64,000 nt of DNA, taken from contig OW818654.1 of NCBI GenBank assembly GCA_942492935.1, positions 2,170,001 through 2,234,000 of the forward strand, written 5' to 3'. Positions 43,795 to 52,610 of this stretch are shown here, piece by piece. Origin of the DNA: JANJUO01 sp942492935 (GTDB lineage: Bacteria > Bacteroidota > Ignavibacteria > Kapaibacteriales > UBA2268). A program made the translations under genes and the position numbers. The notes beneath the pieces are model-generated. The model was not told where the DNA came from and did not search any database. It was given only the letters and a program-made list of their open reading frames with translations. Within the stretch, counting starts at the first letter, position 1, and every line of letters starts with the position of its first letter.

Positions 43795-44568
43795 TTATTT
43801 AATTATTATGTTTGGTAATAAAGTATCAAATTGTTTATAATGTAAACCAATTTTAAAACTACCGTCTGAATAAGGTCCAACTTGATATTGGTCAAATGTT
43901 ATATACAGAGAATCTTTACCAATATTGAAATTTCTGAAGTTTTCTAATAGTGGTTGAGTTCCACTGATTACCCAGCTTGAATCAGAATTAATCATATTTT
44001 TAAGTAATTTGATTCTTGACAATTCAGAAATTTTATATAAAAGTAGTGTATCTTGAAAAAAATCGTATTCAGAAATCAATTTTCCCCTATGTAAGTCAAA
44101 ATTTACTGATTTGTGATAATTCAAAGGGTGAGCTGCACCTGCTTGAAATTGGGAAATGTTAAATAATACTGATGAGATACTACTTGAATTATTAATTATT
44201 TCGTATTCGATGTTGAAATCATTTTTCAATTCCATTGGTAATGAATCCAAAAAATGCTTTTCAGGAATTTCCATTTCAAAAGTGGCTCTTGCATTGTCAG
44301 TAATAAATTTAATAACTGAATTAAAAATTTGCTGACTTTCTACGATATAATAATAAACAATTTGAGGAAAATTGATATTTATATTCAACCTTTTATCAGG
44401 AAGATTTTCCAAGATTTGCTTATTTATAAAAGTTACAGTATCAGCTTTGGGTGATGCTTCAGCAAGTGAATCCATATTTAATTGTTCTGTTCTGGTATGT
44501 CTTCTCGACTCAGTACAAGCAACAAACAATACAAGTACAACGATAAAAATCAATATTTTTTTTAACAT
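43795..44568 (-). CDS. DUF3298-type lipoprotein
   Basis: A 257-residue protein with lipoprotein signal (lipobox LFVAC, Cys17). The C-terminal half has FQAGAAHPLNYHKSVNFDL, GKLISEYDFF and LYITFDQYQVGPYSDGSF, matching the DUF3298 domain found in anti-sigma factor RsiV and PdaC-type proteins; some of these bind lysozyme or peptidoglycan. Anchored in the envelope facing the periplasm. Single gene, convergent with the chemosensory operon. Function beyond the domain is unknown. Confidence 0.78.
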   Translation of the reverse strand: MLKKILIFIVVLVLFVACTESRRHTRTEQLNMDSLAEASPKADTVTFINKQILENLPDKRLNININFPQIVYYYIVESQQIFNSVIKFITDNARATFEMEIPEKHFLDSLPMELKNDFNIEYEIINNSSSISSVLFNISQFQAGAAHPLNYHKSVNFDLHRGKLISEYDFFQDTLLLYKISELSRIKLLKNMINSDSSWVISGTQPLLENFRNFNIGKDSLYITFDQYQVGPYSDGSFKIGLHYKQFDTLLPNIIIK

Positions 44569-44701
44569 TTCAAATAATTAAATTTATACTAAATTTAAAA
44601 ATAACAAAAATGTTTTACTAAATCAATAAATCATTGATAATATTTCACTAATTTTAAAAAAAAATCGTCTATCAAAACTTAATATTAAAAAGGAATGAAT
44701 T

Positions 44702-45373
44702 ATGGAATATTATATCGAAAACGGTGAAACTTTTTCTACCCTTAGATTAAATCTAAAACATGGAGAATCATTTAGGGCGGAAGCAGGTGCAATGCTATCA
44801 ATGTCTCCAACTATTAATCTTGAAGCTAAGGCATCGGGTAAAGGTATTATTGGCACTTTTAAGGCAGCAGTTGGTGGGGAATCTTTTTTTGCGTCCTTGT
44901 TTACAGCTGAAAAAGGTGATGGCGAAGTTATTCTTGCTCCGAATGTTTTAGGTAGTATTATCAAAATTGATTTGAATAATACAAAGTTATTTGCTCAAGG
45001 CAGTGCCTATCTTGCTGGAAGTTCTGATTTGACAATATCAACAAAAGGTTCCTTTAAATCAATGATTTCGGGTGAGGGTTTATTCTTGCAAACTATCCAA
45101 GGCAATGGTATAGTATTTTTAAGCTCATTTGGGGCAATAATCGAAAAAACATTATTACCTGGCGAATCTTATATAGTTGATACGGGGCATATCGTAGCTT
45201 TTGATGATACTATCAAATATTTTATTCGCAAGGCATCAAAAGGTTTATTTTCATCTCTTGCTACTGGTGAAGTATTAGTATGTGAATATACAGGTCCTGG
45301 CAAAATATGGATTCAATCTCGAAATTTGTCTGCATTTGCAAGTTTAATTTCAAGATTTATTCCAACTAAGTAA
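44702..45373 (+). CDS. AIM24/TIGR00266 family protein
   Basis: A 223-residue all-beta protein with the family features FRAEAGAMLSMSPTI, FFASLFTAEKGDGEVILAP, FLQTIQGNGIVFLSSFGAI, YIVDTGHIVAFDDTI and GPGKIWIQSRNLSAFA. The fold resembles TRAP-like beta structures; no reaction is established. AAGGAATGA stands just before the ATG. It is followed by dnaX at 46 bases and may be co-transcribed. Confidence 0.85.
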   Translation: MEYYIENGETFSTLRLNLKHGESFRAEAGAMLSMSPTINLEAKASGKGIIGTFKAAVGGESFFASLFTAEKGDGEVILAPNVLGSIIKIDLNNTKLFAQGSAYLAGSSDLTISTKGSFKSMISGEGLFLQTIQGNGIVFLSSFGAIIEKTLLPGESYIVDTGHIVAFDDTIKYFIRKASKGLFSSLATGEVLVCEYTGPGKIWIQSRNLSAFASLISRFIPTK

Positions 45374-45418
45374 TTTGATTTTTAATTTTAAAAAGATATG
45401 AATTAATTTTTCTTTATT

Positions 45419-47146
45419 ATGGAAAAAACAAATATTTCGAAACAAGAAGAATTTATCGTTACTGCAAGAAAGTGGCGACCATTGAGATTTGATTTTGTTG
45501 TAGGACAGGAACATATTACTCATACTTTACAAAATGCAATTAAAACTAACAGAATGCACCACGCTTTTCTGTTTAGTGGTCCACGTGGAGTAGGGAAAAC
45601 AACAACCGCTAGAATTTTAGCAAGAGCTTTGAATTGTTTGAATTTGATTGATTTTGAGCCATGTAATCAATGTGAAAATTGCACGAGTATCCTTGATGGC
45701 AATTCTTATGATGTTATCGAAATAGATGGAGCTTCTAATAATAGTGTAGATGATGTTCGAATGTTGCGTGAAAATGCCAAATATCCACCTGTTAAAGGAA
45801 AATACAAACTTTATATCATAGATGAAGTTCACATGCTTTCAACTTCAGCTTTTAATGCTTTACTTAAAACTTTAGAAGAGCCACCACCGCATTTACTTTT
45901 TGTATTTGCAACAACTGAATCTCATAAAGTACCCGCTACTATCATTTCAAGATGTCAGCGATTTGATTTTCGAAGAATGGAAATTGACAGTATTGTTAAG
46001 CAATTAAAATATATTGCAGATAAAGAAAATATCATAATTGATGATGAATCATTGATAACTATTGCCAAAAAAGGCGATGGTTCTATGCGAGATTCGCAGT
46101 CAATTTTCGACCAAGTAATTGCTTTTTGTGGTAAAAATGTAGTATATTCTGAAATGGCGGAATCACTTCATTTAATAGATGAAGAATTTTTCTTCCGTAT
46201 TAGCAGAGCAGTTTTAGAAAAAAATATGCCTGAAATGTTTAATATTGCTAAATTAGTAATCACAAAAGGGTATGATTTGCAAGAAACAATGCAAGGTTTG
46301 CTTGAACATTTCCGTAATATATTGACCGTAAAAGTTACAGAAACTACTGATTTGATTGAATCGGCAGAATCAATACTCGAAAAATATAAAATTGCTTCAT
46401 CAAAATTTACACAACCAGATTTGATGAGAATTATGAATTTGATTGCTCAAGCTGAACAACAATTAAAGTTTGCTCCACAACCTCGTATTAAATTTGAACT
46501 TGCTTTAGCTAATCTTGCTAATGTTGATTCAGTTATGCACATTAGTGAAATAATTGCTGAATTGAAATCCATCAAACAAAATGGAATTAAAATTCCAATT
46601 TCTGATACAACGTTGAGTCATCACCATCAATCGCCGTCTCCACAAGTTCAAAGGGAACCGATTGTAATAGCTAAAGATACTTCAATAGAATATAGTCCTG
46701 AAATTGATAAACATCATATTGTAGAATCTACAAATTATACAAAAGAAGCAGTATCAAAAAAAATTGAATTTAATGAAATTAGTTGGAAAAAATTCCTAAA
46801 TGATTTCGTTCAAACTAATATGGAATTTAAATTTCTTCTTAATTGTAATACAAAATATGAAAAGCAAAAAGTTGCCATTACAATTGACGAAGAGTTCCTT
46901 TTATCAACTGCCAAAAATAAACATGATTTAATTGGTAAAAAAAGCGAAGATTATTTTGGTTTCAGACCAATAATTGAATTTAATCAATCTGAAAAAAAAT
47001 TCAATAAAAATTCAGCACCAAACAACTTTAATAATAAAAGTTCGTCATATCTACCACGCACTAACAAAATGGTGGATACAAATGACTTTCACCCAGTTGA
47101 AAAGGCAATTGTGGATTTGTTTGGAGCGGAAGAATTAATTGACTAA
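45419..47146 (+). CDS. dnaX: DNA polymerase III gamma/tau subunit
   Basis: A 575-residue clamp-loader ATPase. It has Walker A GPRGVGKTTT (54-63), the zinc cysteines C73, C82, C85 and C88, the DEVHML Walker B box (about 128), and the sensor segment SRCQRFDFRRM. The AAA+ and lid domains end near 375, followed by a variable tail with a tau-like C-terminal domain. It organises the replisome by binding polymerase core, helicase and clamp. An A8 run at 46992-46999 lies in the tail; slippage there would only trim about 50 residues. Confidence 0.95.
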   Translation: MEKTNISKQEEFIVTARKWRPLRFDFVVGQEHITHTLQNAIKTNRMHHAFLFSGPRGVGKTTTARILARALNCLNLIDFEPCNQCENCTSILDGNSYDVIEIDGASNNSVDDVRMLRENAKYPPVKGKYKLYIIDEVHMLSTSAFNALLKTLEEPPPHLLFVFATTESHKVPATIISRCQRFDFRRMEIDSIVKQLKYIADKENIIIDDESLITIAKKGDGSMRDSQSIFDQVIAFCGKNVVYSEMAESLHLIDEEFFFRISRAVLEKNMPEMFNIAKLVITKGYDLQETMQGLLEHFRNILTVKVTETTDLIESAESILEKYKIASSKFTQPDLMRIMNLIAQAEQQLKFAPQPRIKFELALANLANVDSVMHISEIIAELKSIKQNGIKIPISDTTLSHHHQSPSPQVQREPIVIAKDTSIEYSPEIDKHHIVESTNYTKEAVSKKIEFNEISWKKFLNDFVQTNMEFKFLLNCNTKYEKQKVAITIDEEFLLSTAKNKHDLIGKKSEDYFGFRPIIEFNQSEKKFNKNSAPNNFNNKSSSYLPRTNKMVDTNDFHPVEKAIVDLFGAEELID

Positions 47147-47169
47147 TTTAAAAATTTTGAGATAGATTT

Positions 47170-47661
47170 ATGGACTTAGACATTATAACAAAAGCACCAT
47201 TAGAAATAGGAGCAAAAGCACCAAGTTTTTCAGCAATTGGTAATGGTAATGAACCAATTATTTTATCTGATTTTCTGGGCAAAATGGTTGTACTATATTT
47301 TTATCCAAAAGATAATACTTCTGGATGCACAAAAGAAGCTTGTTCTTTTAGAGATAATATGGAATTTCTAACTTCACTCGGTGTTGTGGTTTTGGGAGTA
47401 AGCCCTGATTCTGTAAAATCACATAATAATTTCATTGAGAAATTTAATTTGAATTTCAGCTTAATTAGTGATAATGAAAAAGAAATATGTAATTTATACA
47501 ACGTCTTAGGTGAAAAATCTATGTATGGCAAAAAATATATTGGAATTATTCGTTCTACATTTTTGATTGACAAAGAAGGCATAATTAGATATATTTGGAA
47601 AAATGTTAAAGTTGATGGACACGTTGAAGAAATTGTTTCAAAAATTAAAGAATTAGCTTAG
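47170..47661 (+). CDS. bcp: Peroxiredoxin, PrxQ/Bcp type
   Basis: A 163-residue thiol peroxidase reducing H2O2 and organic peroxides. Peroxidatic Cys53 lies in FYPKDNTSGCTKEACSF and Cys58 follows five residues later, the atypical two-cysteine arrangement of PrxQ. SPDSVKSHNNFIEKFNL and GIIRSTFLIDKEG are also typical. Cytoplasmic. The stop codon is directly followed by the ATG of the TatD gene, so they share a transcript with dnaX upstream at 23 bases. Confidence 0.93.
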   Translation: MDLDIITKAPLEIGAKAPSFSAIGNGNEPIILSDFLGKMVVLYFYPKDNTSGCTKEACSFRDNMEFLTSLGVVVLGVSPDSVKSHNNFIEKFNLNFSLISDNEKEICNLYNVLGEKSMYGKKYIGIIRSTFLIDKEGIIRYIWKNVKVDGHVEEIVSKIKELA

Positions 47662-49104
47662 ATGATAGATACACATTCGCATTTGGATTCATCTCATTTT
47701 GATAACGACCGCATAGAAGTTATAAATAAAGCATTTAACTCCGGTTTAGAGTATATCATAATGCCTGCCGTTGAGCCGGAAGGTTTTGAAAATTTGTTGA
47801 AAATTACTGAAATTGACCCACGCCTTTTTTGTGCAATAGGTGTTCACCCACACAACGCAAACGCAGTAGATAAATATTTATTAAAACGTGTTGATTTACT
47901 TGCAAAAGAGAAAAAAGTTGTTGCTATAGGTGAAATCGGTTTGGATTACTATTATGATTTTTCTACTCCTGAAACACAGAAAACTGTTTTTGAACAACAA
48001 CTGCAAATTGCAAAGGAAAATAAATTACCTGTGATTGTTCACAATCGTGAATCAGATGATGATTTAATAGAAATATTAAAAAAAGAGCAAGATGGAACTT
48101 TAAATGCGGTATTGCATTGCTTTTCTTCATCAGTAAGTTTTCTTGAAAAAGCATTAGATTTAGGTTTCCACATATCTTTTACAGGGAATATTACTTTCAA
48201 AAAATCCAATCTTATAGAAGTTGTAAAGAAAACTCCAATTGATAAATTGATGCTTGAAACAGATGCACCATATATGACACCTGTACCCCACAGAGGGACA
48301 AGAAATATTCCAGACAACGTAAAACTCGTTGCAGAAAAAATTGCCGAAATTAAAGAAATATCAATAGATGAGGTTATATCTATGACAAGTAAAACAGCTA
48401 AGAAATTTTTCGGATTATTATCAATTATTATCATAATGTTAATAACTCCTTCACTATCATTCTCTCAAACTGAAAATGATATTTATTATGATGAAGAAGA
48501 AGAAATTTATGTTAATCCTTATGCAAAAAAATTAGGTATTGGATTTACTTTAGGAACAAATACAGTTGTTGAAACCTACGACCCAATCAGACCACCTTTA
48601 AGAGAGCAAGTATCTCACGAAGGAATTTTTGCTTATGGTGGTATTTTGCAATATGGTATTTTTGATTATTTATTATTAAGTGCTTCATATACTTATTCAA
48701 AAAATACAAAACTTGTTGAGGATTTTAATGTCGAACCTACAACTTTTGGCCAATTTGAATTAACTTCAAATTGGATAGTGAATCCGCATGGAAGAGTGAA
48801 TGTATATGGAATGCTTGGTTTTTCTTATTTGATTACAAATTACGGTAAACCAATTGGGCAAGGTGTTGATACTTATAGTAGTCCTGCAATTAATGGAGGA
48901 ATTGGATTTTTCTTTAATATTCCTATTGAATCAGCTGGTTTGTTTGTCTTTTCTGCTGAATGGAAATTAAATTATCAATTAGGTACTACTGAAACACAAT
49001 GGGATCCAAGAGCAAAAGATTTAAATGAAATAACAAATATTTCTACATTTTTTTCGATACCGAGAGTTAATATAATTTGGTATCCAAACTTCTTATTCGA
49101 TTAA
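47662..49104 (+). CDS. tatD: TatD-family nuclease fused in frame to an outer-membrane beta-barrel protein
   Basis: A 480-residue open frame. Residues 1-252 are a complete TatD metal-dependent DNase (MIDTHSHLD, GVHPHNA, IGEIGLDYYYD, VIVHNRE, LHCFSSS, LETDAPYMTP, ending TAKKFFGL, the normal TatD terminus). No stop follows: the frame continues into a hydrophobic segment (LLSIIIIMLITPSLSFSQ, 252-269) that looks like a signal peptide, then about 210 residues of beta-rich sequence (LGIGFTLGTNTVV, LLLSASYTYSKN, VNVYGMLGFSYLI, aromatic C-terminal YPNFLFD) typical of an outer-membrane barrel. Cytoplasmic and outer-membrane domains in one chain make little sense, so the downstream part is probably made from its own start at 48382. 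Confidence 0.85.
   Translation: MIDTHSHLDSSHFDNDRIEVINKAFNSGLEYIIMPAVEPEGFENLLKITEIDPRLFCAIGVHPHNANAVDKYLLKRVDLLAKEKKVVAIGEIGLDYYYDFSTPETQKTVFEQQLQIAKENKLPVIVHNRESDDDLIEILKKEQDGTLNAVLHCFSSSVSFLEKALDLGFHISFTGNITFKKSNLIEVVKKTPIDKLMLETDAPYMTPVPHRGTRNIPDNVKLVAEKIAEIKEISIDEVISMTSKTAKKFFGLLSIIIIMLITPSLSFSQTENDIYYDEEEEIYVNPYAKKLGIGFTLGTNTVVETYDPIRPPLREQVSHEGIFAYGGILQYGIFDYLLLSASYTYSKNTKLVEDFNVEPTTFGQFELTSNWIVNPHGRVNVYGMLGFSYLITNYGKPIGQGVDTYSSPAINGGIGFFFNIPIESAGLFVFSAEWKLNYQLGTTETQWDPRAKDLNEITNISTFFSIPRVNIIWYPNFLFD
48382..49104 (+). other. Probable internal gene: outer-membrane beta-barrel protein starting inside tatD
   Basis: ATG 48382 is in frame with tatD and preceded by GAGGT 8 bases upstream (48371-48375). 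Read from here the 240-residue product starts MTSKTAKKFFGLLSIIIIML, a good signal peptide: Lys-rich start, hydrophobic core, cleavage near SFS-Q. The same 12 codons would serve as the last helix of TatD and as the n-region of this signal. The mature part is an unassigned porin-like barrel of roughly eight strands ending in Phe-Asp. Confidence 0.6.
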
Positions 49105-49109
49105 ATTAT

Positions 49110-49733
49110 ATGATTACAGTACTTGAACATCCGCTTTTATTGAATGATTTAAGAATTTTACGCGATAAAAATACTTCAACTGAATTGTTTAGAGGTGCTG
49201 TGAATAGAATTTCATTGCACCTTGCAATTGCTGTAACTGAGGAATTACCTATTGTAGAAGTTGAAATCAATACTCCAATGGAAAAAACAATAGCTCATAA
49301 ACTTGAAGAAAAAATCATTTTATTGCCAATTATCAGAGCAGGAATGGGGCTTTTAGAACCATTTCAAGTGATAATACCTCAATCTTCTACTGGCTACATC
49401 GGGTTAAAAAGAAATGAATTTACATTTGAAGCCGAAGAGTACTACTATTCTATGCCAAAGATTGATGAAAATACTACTGTTATAATATTGGAAGTAATGC
49501 TTGCCACAGGTGGTTCGGTTGCAAATACTATTAACCGATTATTGCTTGAGGGTGCATCTAAAATCATTGTTGCTGCAATAATTTCAGCACCTGAAGGAAT
49601 TGAAAAGTTGCTCACAGAGTTTCCAAATGTTAAAATTTATACTGCAACTTTGGATAGAGAACTTGATAGGAATAAATATATATTACCAGGATTAGGTGAT
49701 GCTGGAGACAGATTGAATGGTACTTATTCATAA
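49110..49733 (+). CDS. upp: Uracil phosphoribosyltransferase
   Basis: A 207-residue enzyme making UMP from uracil and PRPP (EC 2.4.2.9). Start at ATG 49110; an upstream in-frame TTG would overlap the barrel gene. Diagnostic motifs are LPIIRAGMGLLEPF, MLATGGSVANTI (PRPP loop) and YILPGLGDAGDRLNGT (uracil binding). The PRPP loop reads ILEVMLATGGS where most family members have a D-P before MLATGGS, a conservative change of unknown effect. Pyrimidine salvage, cytoplasmic. Confidence 0.93.
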   Translation: MITVLEHPLLLNDLRILRDKNTSTELFRGAVNRISLHLAIAVTEELPIVEVEINTPMEKTIAHKLEEKIILLPIIRAGMGLLEPFQVIIPQSSTGYIGLKRNEFTFEAEEYYYSMPKIDENTTVIILEVMLATGGSVANTINRLLLEGASKIIVAAIISAPEGIEKLLTEFPNVKIYTATLDRELDRNKYILPGLGDAGDRLNGTYS

Positions 49734-49801
49734 TCTCTCTTTTGATTGGAGGACAATGGTCTGTTATTTTTACATTTATTAAGAATGATTTGGTTAGAAA
49801 A

Positions 49802-51244
49802 ATGTTAAATATTGTAAAATTACTTTTATTCATTTCGGTAATTTCTATTACTGTATTCTCTTGTGCTACTCCAAGAAAGACTGGATTTGAACTCCAAAAA
49901 GAGATTTATGAAAATGAAGAATCAGACCACCAATACAGTAAAAGAGACCCCGATTCAAAAATTTACATTACTGGTACAAAACCAATCGATTCCGTTGATG
50001 TTGATAAATTAATTTTTGATATTTTCAGAGTTGAACCAGAAGATTACCCGAATGAAGTACGTTGCTTTGCGAGAGTCTATGACTCATTAGGTAATTTTGT
50101 AACTAATTTGGCTGACCCTTACCGAAAAATTGATACTGTAAAATATTTTACAAGTATCAGAGAACAACTTGGAAAGAATTATAATATAAGAAATACTCCG
50201 ATTGATAGTTTTACAGTCAGAGAGTACGGAGCTGGTGATTCAATTGCATATTCAATTGTTCTAACTGTTGATTATAGCGGTTCAATGGATGCGGTTGCCT
50301 CTGCAATATTTGAAGGTACTGAATTATTTGTTAAATTGAAATTTCCTTATGATAGAATTGCATTGGCTACATTTAACAAGGACTTTGATTTAAAAGTGCC
50401 AATGTCATCTGATACATCTGATATTTTAAGTTTATATAGATTAAGAAGAAAAAATGGCTTTGGTTTATTTAGTGCGGTATTTGATGCTGTTTGGAAGTCA
50501 ATGGATATTCTAAAAGATGAACCTAAAGATAATCCTAAAGTATTAGTTTTATTTACAGATGGCGATGAAAATTATTCAAAAAAGAATATTGATTCTGTAA
50601 TAAGATTTGCTAATGCAAATGATATTCATATTTTTTGTGTAGCATTTGGCTATGCTAAAGATGATGCAATGCGTAATATGGCTGATTATACCGGTGGTCG
50701 TTTCTATAGAGCAAATACTCGGGAGCAGTTAATCAACGTTTTCAGAGATATATATTTGAGTTTAAGATATAGCTATAAAATATCATATAGACCACCAAAA
50801 TATTGGGGATACCATCATTTATTTGCAGGTTTAAATGTTCCTAATAGAGCTGATTCATTAATTGCTGATGGTTATTATGATACATCGGGTTGGTTAGCAT
50901 TATCTGATACTGTTGTTAGACCAATTCTATTTGATTTTGATAAATCTGAAATTAAGCAAGAGTCTTTTGTAATAATTGATGAATTAATTGATTTGATGTA
51001 CACTTGGCCCAAATTGAAATTCGATATTCAAGGACATACTGATAATATTGGCGGCGTTGAATACAATCAAGCATTATCTGAAAGACGTGCTAAAGCTGTA
51101 TATGATGCTTTAATTGCAGGTGGAGTTGATGAAAAACGAATCAGATGGAGAGGTTTTGGTATGTCAAAGCCAATTGTATCAAATGCAACTGAAAATGGCA
51201 GAAGTATAAATCGTAGAACAGAGTTCTTGATTATTGCAAAATAA
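49802..51244 (+). CDS. Lipoprotein with von Willebrand A and OmpA peptidoglycan-binding domains
   Basis: About 480 residues. Start at ATG 49802 gives a lipoprotein signal (lipobox VFSC); the in-frame TTG at 49790 is also possible. The VWA domain begins VLTVDYSGSMDAV (MIDAS motif DxSxS with Gly-Ser) and includes LVLFTDGDEN. The C-terminal OmpA domain has LFDFDKSEIK, IQGHTDNIGGVEYNQALSERRA and RWRGFG, which bind diaminopimelate of peptidoglycan. It should be anchored in the outer membrane and attached to the wall, with the VWA domain binding a protein partner. Single-gene unit. Confidence 0.88.
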   Translation: MLNIVKLLLFISVISITVFSCATPRKTGFELQKEIYENEESDHQYSKRDPDSKIYITGTKPIDSVDVDKLIFDIFRVEPEDYPNEVRCFARVYDSLGNFVTNLADPYRKIDTVKYFTSIREQLGKNYNIRNTPIDSFTVREYGAGDSIAYSIVLTVDYSGSMDAVASAIFEGTELFVKLKFPYDRIALATFNKDFDLKVPMSSDTSDILSLYRLRRKNGFGLFSAVFDAVWKSMDILKDEPKDNPKVLVLFTDGDENYSKKNIDSVIRFANANDIHIFCVAFGYAKDDAMRNMADYTGGRFYRANTREQLINVFRDIYLSLRYSYKISYRPPKYWGYHHLFAGLNVPNRADSLIADGYYDTSGWLALSDTVVRPILFDFDKSEIKQESFVIIDELIDLMYTWPKLKFDIQGHTDNIGGVEYNQALSERRAKAVYDALIAGGVDEKRIRWRGFGMSKPIVSNATENGRSINRRTEFLIIAK

Positions 51245-51353
51245 AAATAATTGCATTTTAACAAAATAAATTGGTATTTCAATCAATTGAAATGTAACTT
51301 TATGCTAATTTTTATCGTCTTTATTAAGTGTTTTTTAACAAATTTTTTTAGTT

Positions 51354-52607
51354 ATGAAAAAAAAGATATTTATAATAAGTTCAGTACTGATTGTTGGAGC
51401 TATTGCGTTATATTTTATATTTTCCAAAAAAACAGTTGTCAATGAAATTACAATCAAACCTAAATACGGAACTTTTGTTTCAAATGTTACTTCAACAGGT
51501 GAATTAAAAGCCAAAAATTCAATTGATATTCGTGGTGCCGATAATGCAAGGTCTATTGGGATTTGGCAAATGAAAATCACTAATTTGGTTGATGAAGGAA
51601 AAATTGTGAAGACTGGTGATTTTGTAGCCGAACTCGACAAATCTGAGATTCTAAATAAATTAAAAGAATCTCAATTGCAAATGCAAAAAATCGAAAGTCA
51701 GCTTGTTCAAGCACGGCTTGATAGCTCATTGACCCTATCTCAAGCAAGAGATGATTTAGAAAATCAGAAATTTATGCTCGAAGAAAAGTTGATATTGATT
51801 GAACAATCAAAATTTGAAGCACCTGCTATTATTAGACAAGCTGAAATTGATTATGAAAAAATCAAAAGAAATTTTGAGCAATCTAAGAAAAATTATGAAA
51901 CAAAAGTAAAACAAGCAATTGCAAAATTAACTGAAATTTTTACTGATTATCAAAAACAACAGCAACAATTAGAAAGACTAACCGAAACTTTAAATCAATT
52001 TACAATTCTTGCTCCTGCCGATGGTATGGTAATTTATGCAAGAGAATGGGACGGAAGAAGGATTGTGGTTGGTTCAACAGTTAGTGCTTGGGAGCCAATT
52101 GTAGCGACTTTGCCAGATTTGAACACTATGGAATCTGTTACTTATATTAATGAAGTAGATATACAAAAAATTAAATTAGGACAATCAGTAAAAATTGGAC
52201 TCGATGCTAATCCTGATAAAAAATTAACTGGTAAAGTTTCAAGAGTTGCAAATATCGGTGAGCAAAAGAAAGGTTCTGATACTAAAGTATTTGAGGTCAT
52301 AGTTGAAGTAGCTGATAAAGATACAACTTTACTGCCTGCAATGACAACCAGTAACGAAATTTTGATTTCTTCAATACCAAATTCAACTTATATTCCTCTC
52401 GAATGTGTTCATTCAGAGGAAACTAAAAACGGTAAAAAGCATTATGTTTACTTGTTAAAAAAAGGCAAACCATTCAAGAAATACATTGAAATTGGCGAAA
52501 TGAATGAAAGTGAAGTGATTGTTAAATCAGGTATTTCAAAAAAAGATGAATTATATTTGAGTATTCCTGAGCAGTTCAAAGCATCACATCTAATTCCCAA
52601 AAAGTAA
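51354..52607 (+). CDS. HlyD/MacA-type periplasmic adaptor
   Basis: A 417-residue membrane-fusion protein. An N-terminal membrane anchor (4-24) is followed by a split lipoyl domain (NVTSTGELKAKNS and FTILAPADGMVIYAREWDG), a coiled-coil hairpin (about 95-205), a beta-barrel (QSVKIGLDANPDKKLTGKV) and a membrane-proximal domain. It bridges an inner-membrane ABC permease and an outer-membrane channel. The MacB-type permease gene starts 3 bases after its stop. Confidence 0.88.
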   Translation: MKKKIFIISSVLIVGAIALYFIFSKKTVVNEITIKPKYGTFVSNVTSTGELKAKNSIDIRGADNARSIGIWQMKITNLVDEGKIVKTGDFVAELDKSEILNKLKESQLQMQKIESQLVQARLDSSLTLSQARDDLENQKFMLEEKLILIEQSKFEAPAIIRQAEIDYEKIKRNFEQSKKNYETKVKQAIAKLTEIFTDYQKQQQQLERLTETLNQFTILAPADGMVIYAREWDGRRIVVGSTVSAWEPIVATLPDLNTMESVTYINEVDIQKIKLGQSVKIGLDANPDKKLTGKVSRVANIGEQKKGSDTKVFEVIVEVADKDTTLLPAMTTSNEILISSIPNSTYIPLECVHSEETKNGKKHYVYLLKKGKPFKKYIEIGEMNESEVIVKSGISKKDELYLSIPEQFKASHLIPKK

Positions 52608-52610
52608 ATT

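Noticed and set aside
46990..47002. A8 run in dnaX as a programmed slippage site
   Set aside because: It lies about 50 codons from the end, so slippage would not give a distinct gamma-type product, and the run is shorter than known sites.
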